Assembly: GCF_017301635.1 (NCBI RefSeq)
Contig: NZ_CP071091.1
Span: 6,522,001 to 6,586,000, forward strand
DNA: 64,000 nucleotides
From: Myxococcus landrumus
Lineage (GTDB): Bacteria > Myxococcota > Myxococcia > Myxococcales > Myxococcaceae
Direction of reading: 5' to 3'
Under the pieces are notes generated by a model, which made no database searches, was not told the origin of the DNA, and saw nothing but the letters and a program-made list of their open reading frames with translations. Made by a program: the position numbers and the translations under genes. Below, one piece after another: positions 42,423 to 50,380 of the stretch (position 1 is the stretch's first letter; each line of letters begins with the position of its first letter).

Positions 42423-44681
42423 TCAGCGGAAGTAGGGAGCGCTGGCCAGCTCGATGCGACTCAGGAGTTCCTTCGTCCCCAGCCGCTCGTCGCCACTGAG
42501 CGTCGGCAAGCGTGCCGTCAGCTCAGCGTGCGCCTCCTCCAGGACCCCATACGCAGCAAGCGTCTGATGGGCCTTGAGGACATCCACCATCACCCTGCGA
42601 GACGGGAAGCCGCGCACCCCATCCACGTTCAGCAGGATGCCGCGCACATCCGCGAGGAGCGCCTGCGTGTACTCAGGGGTCGCCGGAATCGGGTACTGCC
42701 GATGGACATCTCCATATGAGCGCGGGGTCACATACAGATAGCCGAGGAGTCTGCGCGCCAGCGCATCGGCGCGGGCCGCGTAGGCAGCCCCTTGCCCCTC
42801 GGGCACCTGCAAGGGAGGCCGCACCTGCTCCATGAGGACGTCATAGGCCTCGAGCTGCTCGCCCGCGTCGCCATTGCGCAGGTAGGCATCCAATCGGAAG
42901 AGATTCGAATTGAACGCCGAACTCTCACGCGCTCCCCGCAGCATCTGGCCCACCATCGGCCGCGTGTTCGGCGCGTACCAACGAGGCAACGGCGCATCGA
43001 AGCGGTCATAGAGGCCACAGTTCGGGTCATCCCAGTTTCTCACCACCGGGTCCGTGCAGAACGAATCCGACGGAAGCTCCGAGGACAGCCCCGAGAGATA
43101 TCGCACGGCCGCCACGTCATACGTCCCGGGCTCCAGCACCTGGTACGCATCCAGCAAGTTCGCGTAATCCATGACGGTCGACGTGCGTGGAGCCCCAGGG
43201 GCTCCGTCATAGGACCTCGACCCATTGAAGTTGTGTCGCAGGCCCAGCGTGTGACCGACCTCGTGCAGAACGATGTACGTGATGTAGCGCTCCACCTTCT
43301 GCCACGGAGCAAGCTCCAACGCTCCGGCACGGTCCGCCGGCTGTGACGCCTGGGCGGACTCCGCCGCGAGCAGGAGCTCCGCCGACCCCAGCTCACAGCT
43401 CCGCTGCCGGGTGAGACCAGACCAGGACAGGCGAAGCGCGGGAGCGGGCAACGCGGGGACGGCACGAGCCGCCTGCGCCCCTGAATAGAAAGCCTCGGCG
43501 TCGTGAATCATCCCGGCGGTGATGGAGATGTTGGCACCGCGCATCTCGCCCGTATTGGGGTTCGCGGTGAAGTCGGCGATGGCCCCAGGTGTCATGAGGT
43601 CCGGGTCGAAGAAGGCGATGTTCTTGTCGTGGTCCCCGATGTCCATCGAGTCATCCGTCAACGCGGTCTCGAAGACCTTGAAGCCAAACGCGCGGTTCCA
43701 CCCCTCGATGCCCTGCCTGACGGCCCCCACGATATCCGCCTGCTGGTAGCGAGGGTCCTCCCGCAACGAATCGAAGGACGGCGTGATGTACCAGCGGATG
43801 GGCTTCATCCCTGGGTGGATGTTCCACCGGGCGACCATCCGCTCCACCTCCCCGGTGTTGGGGATGAAGCGCCCCTCGCTGAGAAAGAAGTGCGACTCCT
43901 CGGGAGGGTGCATCGGCGTGAAACCTTCGCCCTCCTGATACTTGCGAAGGGCCAGCGACAGCGTGCCCGAGAACCTGAAGGCATTGTCCTCCGGGAGCTC
44001 TCCAGCGCCATTCTGCCCCGGGATTGTCGAGTACCCGGTGAAGACCTGCTGGAACTGGATGCCTTCCGAGATGCGTCGGAACCGCTGGGAGAAGAGCAAC
44101 TCGACCCTGAAGTCGACAGCGCCAGCGCCATAGTAGCCATCTCCGACGACACCGAAGCGGTTGAGTCCCGCCGCCGGGTCGAAGAGCACGTACTGGTCCG
44201 AGCCTGGCAACCGGTTGAACGCGGCGTGGTCCGTGACGATGGGAAACGCCTCCACCAACGACTCCGCCTTGAAGAGGTCTCCCCGCACCAGGCCGTCGCG
44301 CGCATCGAAGAGGAAGAGCTTGCCGTTCTGCTCCTGGAAGCGAATCACGCGAGGCGTGAGATGACTGGGGAGTCCGAAGGTGGCGGGCTCATGCAGGGAC
44401 TCGCGCAGCCTGGAGAACAAGAACCAGCGGTGCTGGAGCTCATTGCGGCGAATGGCGAGATAGAACGTCTTCTCCGCCGCAGACACCACCCCCTCGAGCT
44501 TCCGCGTCACTGTCGAGTGCTGCGCCGAGGAGAGCTGGCGTGGGACCTCGACGAAGGCGTCACCCAGGACGATGTCGGGCCCTGGCGACTCCGCTCCACT
44601 GCATCCCATCCCCAGCACCGCCGACAGGACCACCACCCCCAGCCAACCCCGGCGAGCCGGGGAGTCAATTCGCCACCTCAC
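42423..44681 (-). CDS. Zinc metalloprotease lipoprotein (metzincin type)
   Basis: The 752-residue protein has a lipoprotein signal (lipobox LGMGC, Cys at about 27), so it is anchored to a membrane and faces the periplasm or outside. The catalytic site is HEVGHTLGLRHNF (His473, Glu474), a full HExxHxxGxxH metzincin motif, followed by the Met-turn-like STVMDY. Long N-terminal (30-290) and C-terminal (540-752) regions are not recognised beyond resembling large bacterial DUF5117-type zinc proteases. It should degrade proteins, fitting the predatory life of myxobacteria. ATG 44681 lies near the signal peptide. Confidence 0.9.
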   Translation of the reverse strand: MRWRIDSPARRGWLGVVVLSAVLGMGCSGAESPGPDIVLGDAFVEVPRQLSSAQHSTVTRKLEGVVSAAEKTFYLAIRRNELQHRWFLFSRLRESLHEPATFGLPSHLTPRVIRFQEQNGKLFLFDARDGLVRGDLFKAESLVEAFPIVTDHAAFNRLPGSDQYVLFDPAAGLNRFGVVGDGYYGAGAVDFRVELLFSQRFRRISEGIQFQQVFTGYSTIPGQNGAGELPEDNAFRFSGTLSLALRKYQEGEGFTPMHPPEESHFFLSEGRFIPNTGEVERMVARWNIHPGMKPIRWYITPSFDSLREDPRYQQADIVGAVRQGIEGWNRAFGFKVFETALTDDSMDIGDHDKNIAFFDPDLMTPGAIADFTANPNTGEMRGANISITAGMIHDAEAFYSGAQAARAVPALPAPALRLSWSGLTRQRSCELGSAELLLAAESAQASQPADRAGALELAPWQKVERYITYIVLHEVGHTLGLRHNFNGSRSYDGAPGAPRTSTVMDYANLLDAYQVLEPGTYDVAAVRYLSGLSSELPSDSFCTDPVVRNWDDPNCGLYDRFDAPLPRWYAPNTRPMVGQMLRGARESSAFNSNLFRLDAYLRNGDAGEQLEAYDVLMEQVRPPLQVPEGQGAAYAARADALARRLLGYLYVTPRSYGDVHRQYPIPATPEYTQALLADVRGILLNVDGVRGFPSRRVMVDVLKAHQTLAAYGVLEEAHAELTARLPTLSGDERLGTKELLSRIELASAPYFR

Positions 44682-44907
44682 GCTGTGCCTCCATGCCGGA
44701 AGAGCGGGCGAAGCACCTCCGCCCTCGAGTCAGGGCCCCCCTTGCCTCGTCCTCCGGAGCCCCGAGCAAGATTGCATCCCGATTGCCACAGTCACTTCAT
44801 GGTCATCAACGCGGACGCCCTCCACCGTGAGACATCGTTGTCCCGCGCGCGGTGGGTTTTGCTCGCCCTCGCCGCGCTCTGCTATCCGCGCGCGCCCGTG
44901 AAACACG

Positions 44908-44939
44908 AAGGGCCCGCCTCCCGGGTGGGAAGCAGGCCC
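44908..44939 (-). terminator. Rho-independent-like terminator of the redoxin gene
   Basis: Arms 44908-44916 and 44931-44939 pair (AGGGCC-GC with GC-GGCCCT, one mismatch), and the inner TCCC/GGGA extends the stem. On the minus strand it lies 24 nt after the redoxin stop and is followed by the T-rich TTCGTGTTTC. Confidence 0.65.
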
Positions 44940-44963
44940 TCGATACAGCAGCCGTGTGTGCTC

Positions 44964-45545
44964 TCAGCTCTTGTACTTCACCGAGCAGCCATACGGCGTC
45001 GTGGTCGACGCGGGCACCGGCTTGCCGTTGAGCACCGCGTCCACCGCCGTCTGCACGTGGTTGACCTTCTTGTCGTTCTTGCCGCGCGGGTCGTCGTCGA
45101 TGGCGCCCGCGTAGCGGACCACGCCCTCCGCATCAATCACATACATGTGCGGGGTCGTCTTCGCGCCGTACGCCTTGCCCGTCGCACCGCTGGCGTCCTG
45201 GAGCACCGCGTAGGGGAACCCTTCCGTCTTCTTCCAGGCCGCGGACTTGTCCGGCGTGTTGTGCGCCGTCGAGTCCACCGCCAGCCACACCACCTTCTTG
45301 GCGTCGAAGCCTTTCAGCGTGTTGGCCATCGTGTCCGCCTCATAGTGGCGCTTCACGAAGGGGCACTCGGGGTTGGTCCACTCCAGCACCACCACCTTGC
45401 CCTTGTACTGCGACAGCGAATGCTCCTTGCCCGTCTCGTCCTTGAGCGTGAAGCCCGGAGCGGGCTTGCCCACCTCCGCATCCGCGAGAGCGGGGAGACC
45501 CACGAACACCGAACCGAGCGCGAGAGCGGCGAAGACCTGCTTCAT
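44964..45545 (-). CDS. Exported redoxin/thioredoxin-fold protein
   Basis: The 193-residue protein has a signal peptide (FAALALGSVFVGLPALADA) and an AhpC/TSA-like redoxin fold: VGKPAPGFTLKDETG, then VVVLEWTNPECPFVKRHY. The active-site position has one Cys (ECPFV) instead of CxxC, so it is more like a peroxiredoxin or thiol-binding protein than a disulfide oxidase. A late lone Cys lies in TPYGCSVKY. ATG 45545 has AGGAGG 6 nt upstream. The dsbD-like gene ends 53 nt upstream on the same strand, so they may share a transcript in which DsbD supplies electrons. Confidence 0.88.
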   Translation of the reverse strand: MKQVFAALALGSVFVGLPALADAEVGKPAPGFTLKDETGKEHSLSQYKGKVVVLEWTNPECPFVKRHYEADTMANTLKGFDAKKVVWLAVDSTAHNTPDKSAAWKKTEGFPYAVLQDASGATGKAYGAKTTPHMYVIDAEGVVRYAGAIDDDPRGKNDKKVNHVQTAVDAVLNGKPVPASTTTPYGCSVKYKS

Positions 45546-45598
45546 GGCGTTCCTCCTGACTGCATGACTGGGATTGCGGGACTGCGGATGAGCGTGAA

Positions 45599-47917
45599 TC
45601 AGGGCCGGGGGAATCCCGCGGCACACACCACCTTCGAGCCGTCCTGGCGCCGCGACTTCGAGCACTCCGCCGCGCGCTTCACCGAGTCCACGACCGAGTC
45701 CACCGTCAACAACTCCGACAGCACCTCGGGCTTGTCCGGCGCGCCAGGGCTCAGCATCAAGTACATGGGGACCCCCGCGCGGCCATGCTCCGCCAGCTTC
45801 GCGGTGATGCGCGCGTCGCGGCGCGTCCAGTCGCCCACGAAGAAGGCGACCTGGTGCTCCACGAAGGCGGCCCGCACCTCGTCTCGCGCGAGCACCGTGC
45901 GCTCGTTGAACTTGCAGGTGAGGCACCAGTCCGCCGTGAAGTCGATGAACACCGGCTGCCCCGCCGCCAGCGCGGAGGCCACCGCCTCCTCGCTCCACGG
46001 CGCCGCCAGCGCCAGGGTGGAGGACGCGGAGGCCGTCCGCGCCTCCGGCGTCGCGTCATCGAAGCGCAGCGCCGCCAGGCCCGAGCCCCCCAGCACCACC
46101 ACCGCCAGCAAGAGCGTGGCCCACTTCCGCCCGCCCTCCTGGAGCTGCGACTGGCCATACACCCACGTCGCCAGGCTCACCGCCACGAGGAAGGCCAACA
46201 GCCGCGTCATGCCCTCCACACCCGCCAGCCCCCCCATCACCGACACCAGCCACACCGACGTGCCCAGGAGCGCGAAGCCCAGCACCTGCTTGAAGCGCTC
46301 CATCCACGCGCCCGGCTTCGGCAGCTTCTGCGCGAGCCCCGGCACCAACACCAGCAGACAGAACGGAAGCGCCAACCCCAGGCCCAGCGCGATGAAGACG
46401 GCCAGCACCGTGAACGGCCCCGCCGCGAAGGCGAACCCCACCGCGGTGCCCAGCAGCGGCGCGGAGCACGGCGTGGCCAGCACCACGGCCAGCACACCCT
46501 CGCCCGCGCTGTGCATGAGGCCGTGGCTCTGGTCCACCTTCCCCGCCAGCGCGGTGCCATCCAGGCCCACGTTGAAGACACCGAAGAGGTTGAGCGCGAA
46601 GGCCACCAGCACCGCGCACACCGCCGCGACGAAGAGCGGCTCCTGGAACTGGAAGCCCCAGCCCACGCCCGCGCCGCCCGCGCGCACCGCCAGCACCGCG
46701 CCCGCGAGCACCAGCATGCTCGCCACGATGCCACCCGCGTACGCCGCCGCGTGCGCGCCCACCCGGCCCTGCTCCTGGCGCACCATGCGCGTGAAGCCAT
46801 ACGCCTTGAGCGCCAGCACGGGGAACACACACGGCATCAGGTTGAGCAGCGCGCCGCCCAGGAACGCGAACAGCAGCGCCATGCCCAGCCCCATCGAGGA
46901 CTCCGCAGGCGCGGCGCTCGCGCTCGCCACGGGCTTCACCGCCGAGAGCGAGTCCTTGATGGACGGCGCCTTCGCCACGGGCGCGGCCGGAGCGGCGGCC
47001 TGCGCCACGGCGAAGGGCGCCATGGGCAGGTCCACTTCCAACGGCTGGTAGCCCGCGGCCGATGTCCCCAGGCGCAGCACGCCCTTGAGCCGAGGTGCCT
47101 CCTGCGGCGCATCCGGCTCCGTCTTGCCCTTGAGCGCGTAGCGCCCCGGGGCCGTCTGGGTGAGCGACACCTTGGCGACACCGGGGATTCGCTCGGCGAC
47201 GAAGAAGTCCTTCTCCGCCGTGGGCACGGCCGCGCCACCCGACGACTTCACGGTGACGGTGCCGGAGAACTCCTGGCCGGGTGACAACTGCTTCGCGTCC
47301 AGCTCGAGCGCCACCGCGTGGCCCGTGTCCGCGACGGGACGCGGCACCTGCGAGCGCGCTGTGTCGAAGAGCGGCGTGGTCTCCGCGTCCACGAGCGTCT
47401 TCGGCCCCATGGGGATGGAGCGCGTGAGCATCAGGTCCGCGGGGATGCAGTGCACCTCACACACCAGCGCGTTGATGCCGGCCGACAGGCTGAGCGCGCC
47501 GGTGAGCTGCTCGGAGGCCTTCGCCTGCCCGAAGAGGAGCACCTCGCCGTCGTAGCCGTGGGTGACGATGAAGCCGTCCGGCGTGCGGAAGGTGTTGGGG
47601 AAGGGCCACTGGAGCGGGCCCACCGTGGTGCCCGGCGTGTCCCACGCGACGTCCGTCTCCAGGCCGGAGTCCCCCGGGTTCTTCCAGTAGATGTGCCAAC
47701 CCGGGTCCAGGCGGAAGCGCACGCCCACGCGAAAGGTATCGCCCGGCTTCACCTCGGTGGCGTCGACCAGCAGCGAGGCTTCGACGCGAGGGTCGCCTTC
47801 ATCGGGCGCACCCGAAGCCACCGCGGTTGGAGGCAGCGCGGCATGCGCCACCGCCGCCACCCACCACAAGCCGATACCGCCCACCAGGGCGAGCCTCTTG
47901 GACACCCGTTGCCTCAT
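45599..47917 (-). CDS. dsbD: DsbD-family thiol:disulfide interchange protein
   Basis: The 773-residue membrane protein moves electrons from cytoplasmic thioredoxin to periplasmic thiols. It has a signal peptide, an N-terminal periplasmic domain (about 35-330; Cys pair in CEVHCIPADL), eight membrane helices (about 355-620) with the key cysteines in LMPCVFPVLALK and ATPCSAPLLG, and a C-terminal thioredoxin domain with ADWCLTCKFNE. The Ala/Pro-rich linker near 320-345 is long. ATG 47917 is the first start before the signal peptide; the frame stays open upstream to 48004. The downstream redoxin is a probable partner. Confidence 0.92.
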   Translation of the reverse strand: MRQRVSKRLALVGGIGLWWVAAVAHAALPPTAVASGAPDEGDPRVEASLLVDATEVKPGDTFRVGVRFRLDPGWHIYWKNPGDSGLETDVAWDTPGTTVGPLQWPFPNTFRTPDGFIVTHGYDGEVLLFGQAKASEQLTGALSLSAGINALVCEVHCIPADLMLTRSIPMGPKTLVDAETTPLFDTARSQVPRPVADTGHAVALELDAKQLSPGQEFSGTVTVKSSGGAAVPTAEKDFFVAERIPGVAKVSLTQTAPGRYALKGKTEPDAPQEAPRLKGVLRLGTSAAGYQPLEVDLPMAPFAVAQAAAPAAPVAKAPSIKDSLSAVKPVASASAAPAESSMGLGMALLFAFLGGALLNLMPCVFPVLALKAYGFTRMVRQEQGRVGAHAAAYAGGIVASMLVLAGAVLAVRAGGAGVGWGFQFQEPLFVAAVCAVLVAFALNLFGVFNVGLDGTALAGKVDQSHGLMHSAGEGVLAVVLATPCSAPLLGTAVGFAFAAGPFTVLAVFIALGLGLALPFCLLVLVPGLAQKLPKPGAWMERFKQVLGFALLGTSVWLVSVMGGLAGVEGMTRLLAFLVAVSLATWVYGQSQLQEGGRKWATLLLAVVVLGGSGLAALRFDDATPEARTASASSTLALAAPWSEEAVASALAAGQPVFIDFTADWCLTCKFNERTVLARDEVRAAFVEHQVAFFVGDWTRRDARITAKLAEHGRAGVPMYLMLSPGAPDKPEVLSELLTVDSVVDSVKRAAECSKSRRQDGSKVVCAAGFPRP

Positions 47918-48124
47918 GCGCCTCCCGTTAACCCACCCGGCGCCGGCTCGCCAGCACCAGACGGGCACCCCTTCCGCGCCAGAACCTTCCAGGCAACCCG
48001 GCATTCCCCAAGGCCGCTCGCCTCACACAGAGGGGACGCACCGGGCAACGCCGGGAGATGACACGAGGAGGACACCCCACCCGCTCCAGCGGGATGAGCG
48101 GTCGACCGGCCAGGCGCCCGCGCC

Positions 48125-49381
48125 TCAGTCCTCTGACTTCCAGGGCGTCTGCGCGGCCACGGGGGGGATGATGCCCACGCGGCTCAGGGTGATGCGAGAG
48201 ACCTCGGCGTGAGCGCGGCGCATCACCAGCGCGTTGGGGTGCGCGGCGCGGCGCTCGATGATGCGGCGCAGGTCGGCCAGCCGGACCAGGTGACGGTGCG
48301 GCGGCACCTCGGGAGCATTCAGCCGCACGAGCTTGGCGAGGGCGTGGTCCGCCTTCTCCAGCGCCTGCTCCGCCACACCCGCCGGATTGCGCCGACCCAA
48401 GGCCACCCACGCGGCGCCCTCCGCCTCCGCCATGTCCAGCTCCGCCGACACCGCGCGGACGAAGCGGCCCTGCGCGGTGTCGGGTAACACACGCGTCACC
48501 TGCACGGGCAGCCGGCGCGTGTCGCTCCCTTCGACATACGAGGCCGTCACCCCCAGGCTCCACTCAGCCGCGTCGAGCGTGCCGGTGAAGAGCACCCAGC
48601 GAGGATAGGCCCGCGACACCGCGCCCAGCGAGGCGCTCATCGCATCCCCCTCCACGCGCGAGGGGAATTGATGACGGCAGCGCAGCTCCGCGAAGCCCGA
48701 GGGCAACACGTAGACACGTGCCTCGGAGGCCACCTCGCCGAAGAGCTCCGCCGCCAGCGAGCCCATCGCCGGCGTCAATCCCTCCGGACCATCCACATGT
48801 CCGTGGCCCGTGCCGGAAGGACTGGTGAGCGCCTCCAGGATGTTGGGCAGGTAGTGACGCCCCAACCCCAGCGCATGCACGGAGACACCTGACTCCACGA
48901 TGCGCGCGCCCAGCGTCTTGAAGTCGGAGACGTGGGTGGGCCCCACGGACGGCTCGCCGTCGGTGAGCATCAGGACCTGCGGCCGAGCCCCTGGCACCAG
49001 CACGCGGCGCACCGCGTCCGCGCCGCGCTCGACGGCCTCGAACAGCGCGGTGCCCTCACCGGACTCCAGCTTGGAGAGCGCCTTGAGGAGCTGCGCCTTC
49101 GCGGCGGCGTCCATGGCGCGCACGGGCAAAAGCTGCTCCGGCTCCGCGTCGAACGTCATCAGGCCCAGGTAGTCGCGAGGCCCCGCGCGGTCCACCAGCG
49201 CCTGGGCCGCATGTATCGCCGCGTGCAGCGGCGCGCCGCGCATGGACGCACTGCGGTCCAGCACCAGGTTGATGGCCACGGGGGCACGAGGAGCATCCGC
49301 GTCCGCTTCCAACGAGACGAGCAGCAGCACTTCCCGGCCACCATTGCCGTCGCGCTCCACCGCCAAGGCCGTCTGCTTCAT
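48125..49381 (-). CDS. VWA domain-containing protein, 418 aa
   Basis: The protein has a von Willebrand factor A domain (about 35-200) with an intact MIDAS: DRSASM (Asp42, Ser44, Ser46), a Thr in GEGTALF and Asp in LMLTDGEPS. The rest is a beta-rich middle (200-310) and a helical C-terminus (330-418). There is no signal peptide or membrane anchor, so it looks cytoplasmic. It may act as a metal-dependent protein-binding module. Start ATG 49381 has GGGAGCACGG upstream. The neighbours do not show a MoxR partner, unlike the VWA protein at 20343. Confidence 0.88.
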   Translation of the reverse strand: MKQTALAVERDGNGGREVLLLVSLEADADAPRAPVAINLVLDRSASMRGAPLHAAIHAAQALVDRAGPRDYLGLMTFDAEPEQLLPVRAMDAAAKAQLLKALSKLESGEGTALFEAVERGADAVRRVLVPGARPQVLMLTDGEPSVGPTHVSDFKTLGARIVESGVSVHALGLGRHYLPNILEALTSPSGTGHGHVDGPEGLTPAMGSLAAELFGEVASEARVYVLPSGFAELRCRHQFPSRVEGDAMSASLGAVSRAYPRWVLFTGTLDAAEWSLGVTASYVEGSDTRRLPVQVTRVLPDTAQGRFVRAVSAELDMAEAEGAAWVALGRRNPAGVAEQALEKADHALAKLVRLNAPEVPPHRHLVRLADLRRIIERRAAHPNALVMRRAHAEVSRITLSRVGIIPPVAAQTPWKSED

Positions 49382-49550
49382 CCGTGCTCCCGCGCGAGCC
49401 CACGAGACATTGTGCCGCGAAACACTCCAGTGGGACGACGTCCCCCGCGGCCAGAAGTCTCCTGGGCCACGACAGCGAGGACTGAATGCTCACGGGAGGG
49501 CGTCCTCGACGAGGATGTCGGCAGACCTGCCCTGGAAGCAAGAGGGGGAG

Positions 49551-49584
49551 CCCACACCCTGGCTCAACCCACACCCTGGCTCAA
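49551..49584. repeat. Tandem 17-bp direct repeat, two copies
   Basis: The unit CCCACACCCTGGCTCAA occurs twice without a spacer (49551-49567 and 49568-49584). It lies in the gap between the VWA gene start and the small acidic gene. It may be slippage-prone; no function is visible. Confidence 0.7.
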
Positions 49585-49635
49585 TCACCACCCACGGATA
49601 CGCCCCCGCGCCTCACCAGCCGCGGGGGCCACACT

Positions 49636-49803
49636 TCACTCGCCGCCGGCGTTCCAACCGCCCCAAGATTCCTCGGCGTAGCCCCAGGCCCGGCCTCCAG
49701 GAGAGCCATCCACCGGAGTCACGGACTCGCTCTCACCGTCTTCCGCGAGGTCCGCGTACGGCAGCCCCTCATCGTCCATGTACGTGGTGTCATCGTGAAC
49801 CAT
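49636..49803 (-). CDS. Small acidic Gly/Trp-rich protein, 55 aa
   Basis: I do not recognise a family. ATG 49803 has a near-ideal ribosome binding site (AAGGAG, 6 nt spacer), which argues for a real gene despite the small size. The peptide is very acidic in the first 35 residues (many Asp/Glu) and ends in a Gly/Trp-rich tail (AWGYAEESWGGWNAGG). It has no Cys, signal peptide or membrane helix. No maturation enzymes are adjacent. It may be a small regulatory protein or substrate. Confidence 0.5.
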   Translation of the reverse strand: MVHDDTTYMDDEGLPYADLAEDGESESVTPVDGSPGGRAWGYAEESWGGWNAGGE

Positions 49804-50380
49804 GTCTGGCTCCTTCCAGGCGCTCCGCTTCACCGACGGTCAGCGGCCTTTCGGCTCGCCTCCTCGCGGGCGCCTCCCTGTTCGGCCCTCGCGGGTCCGC
49901 CCCATGCGGTACCCGGCCACCTACTCGTTGACCGATTTACCGACCATGGTGCGCATGTTGCGGCGCATTGTAAAGCCCTTGGGACGTCAATCTTCCGGGC
50001 GCCCCCTGGAGCCCGCGGCTGGCCGCCCGCCCATTCGAAACCACTTCAATAATTTCAATGAGATGAGGAACAGTTGAGCGGTGAACACGCCCCCAGGCCG
50101 TCGTACAAGGTAGGACCGACCGAGGCCGGAGGAAACCCTACACGAGTCAACACTTCGCGCTTTTCAGTGGCGGGTGCGGACCGAGTCGGTTTCAGTAAAT
50201 CCGTGTATCCAGCAAGCTTGCTCGCTTGTGGCGTTGACTCCGTGCTTCACTCCCGGACAGCTCGCCCGCTCCAAGCTTGATTCGAAAATCACCCCTGTTA
50301 GGGTTGACGGGCACTCACGTATTGCCGCGTCGCGGCAACGGGCCTTCCGCCGCGCACCCCCAGAGGTCCTCCGAGTCCCA
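49804..50380. other. Intergenic region, no gene recognised
   Basis: This 577-bp region is divergent between the small acidic gene and the Fe-S oxidoreductase. GC drops near 50020-50070 (CAATAATTTCAATGAGATG). A promoter-like pair is listed at 50277-50304. No recognisable protein is encoded. Confidence 0.5.
50277..50304 (+). promoter_or_regulatory. Candidate sigma-70-type promoter
   Basis: TTGATT (50277-50282) is followed after 16 nt by TAGGGT (50299-50304), 76 nt before the ATG of the Fe-S oxidoreductase. The match is fair for a myxobacterial housekeeping promoter but not certain. Confidence 0.35.

Noticed and set aside
43503..47051. Plus-strand 1182-codon frame opposite the metzincin, redoxin and DsbD genes
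   Set aside because: The composition is that of an antisense shadow; it covers three well-supported minus-strand genes.
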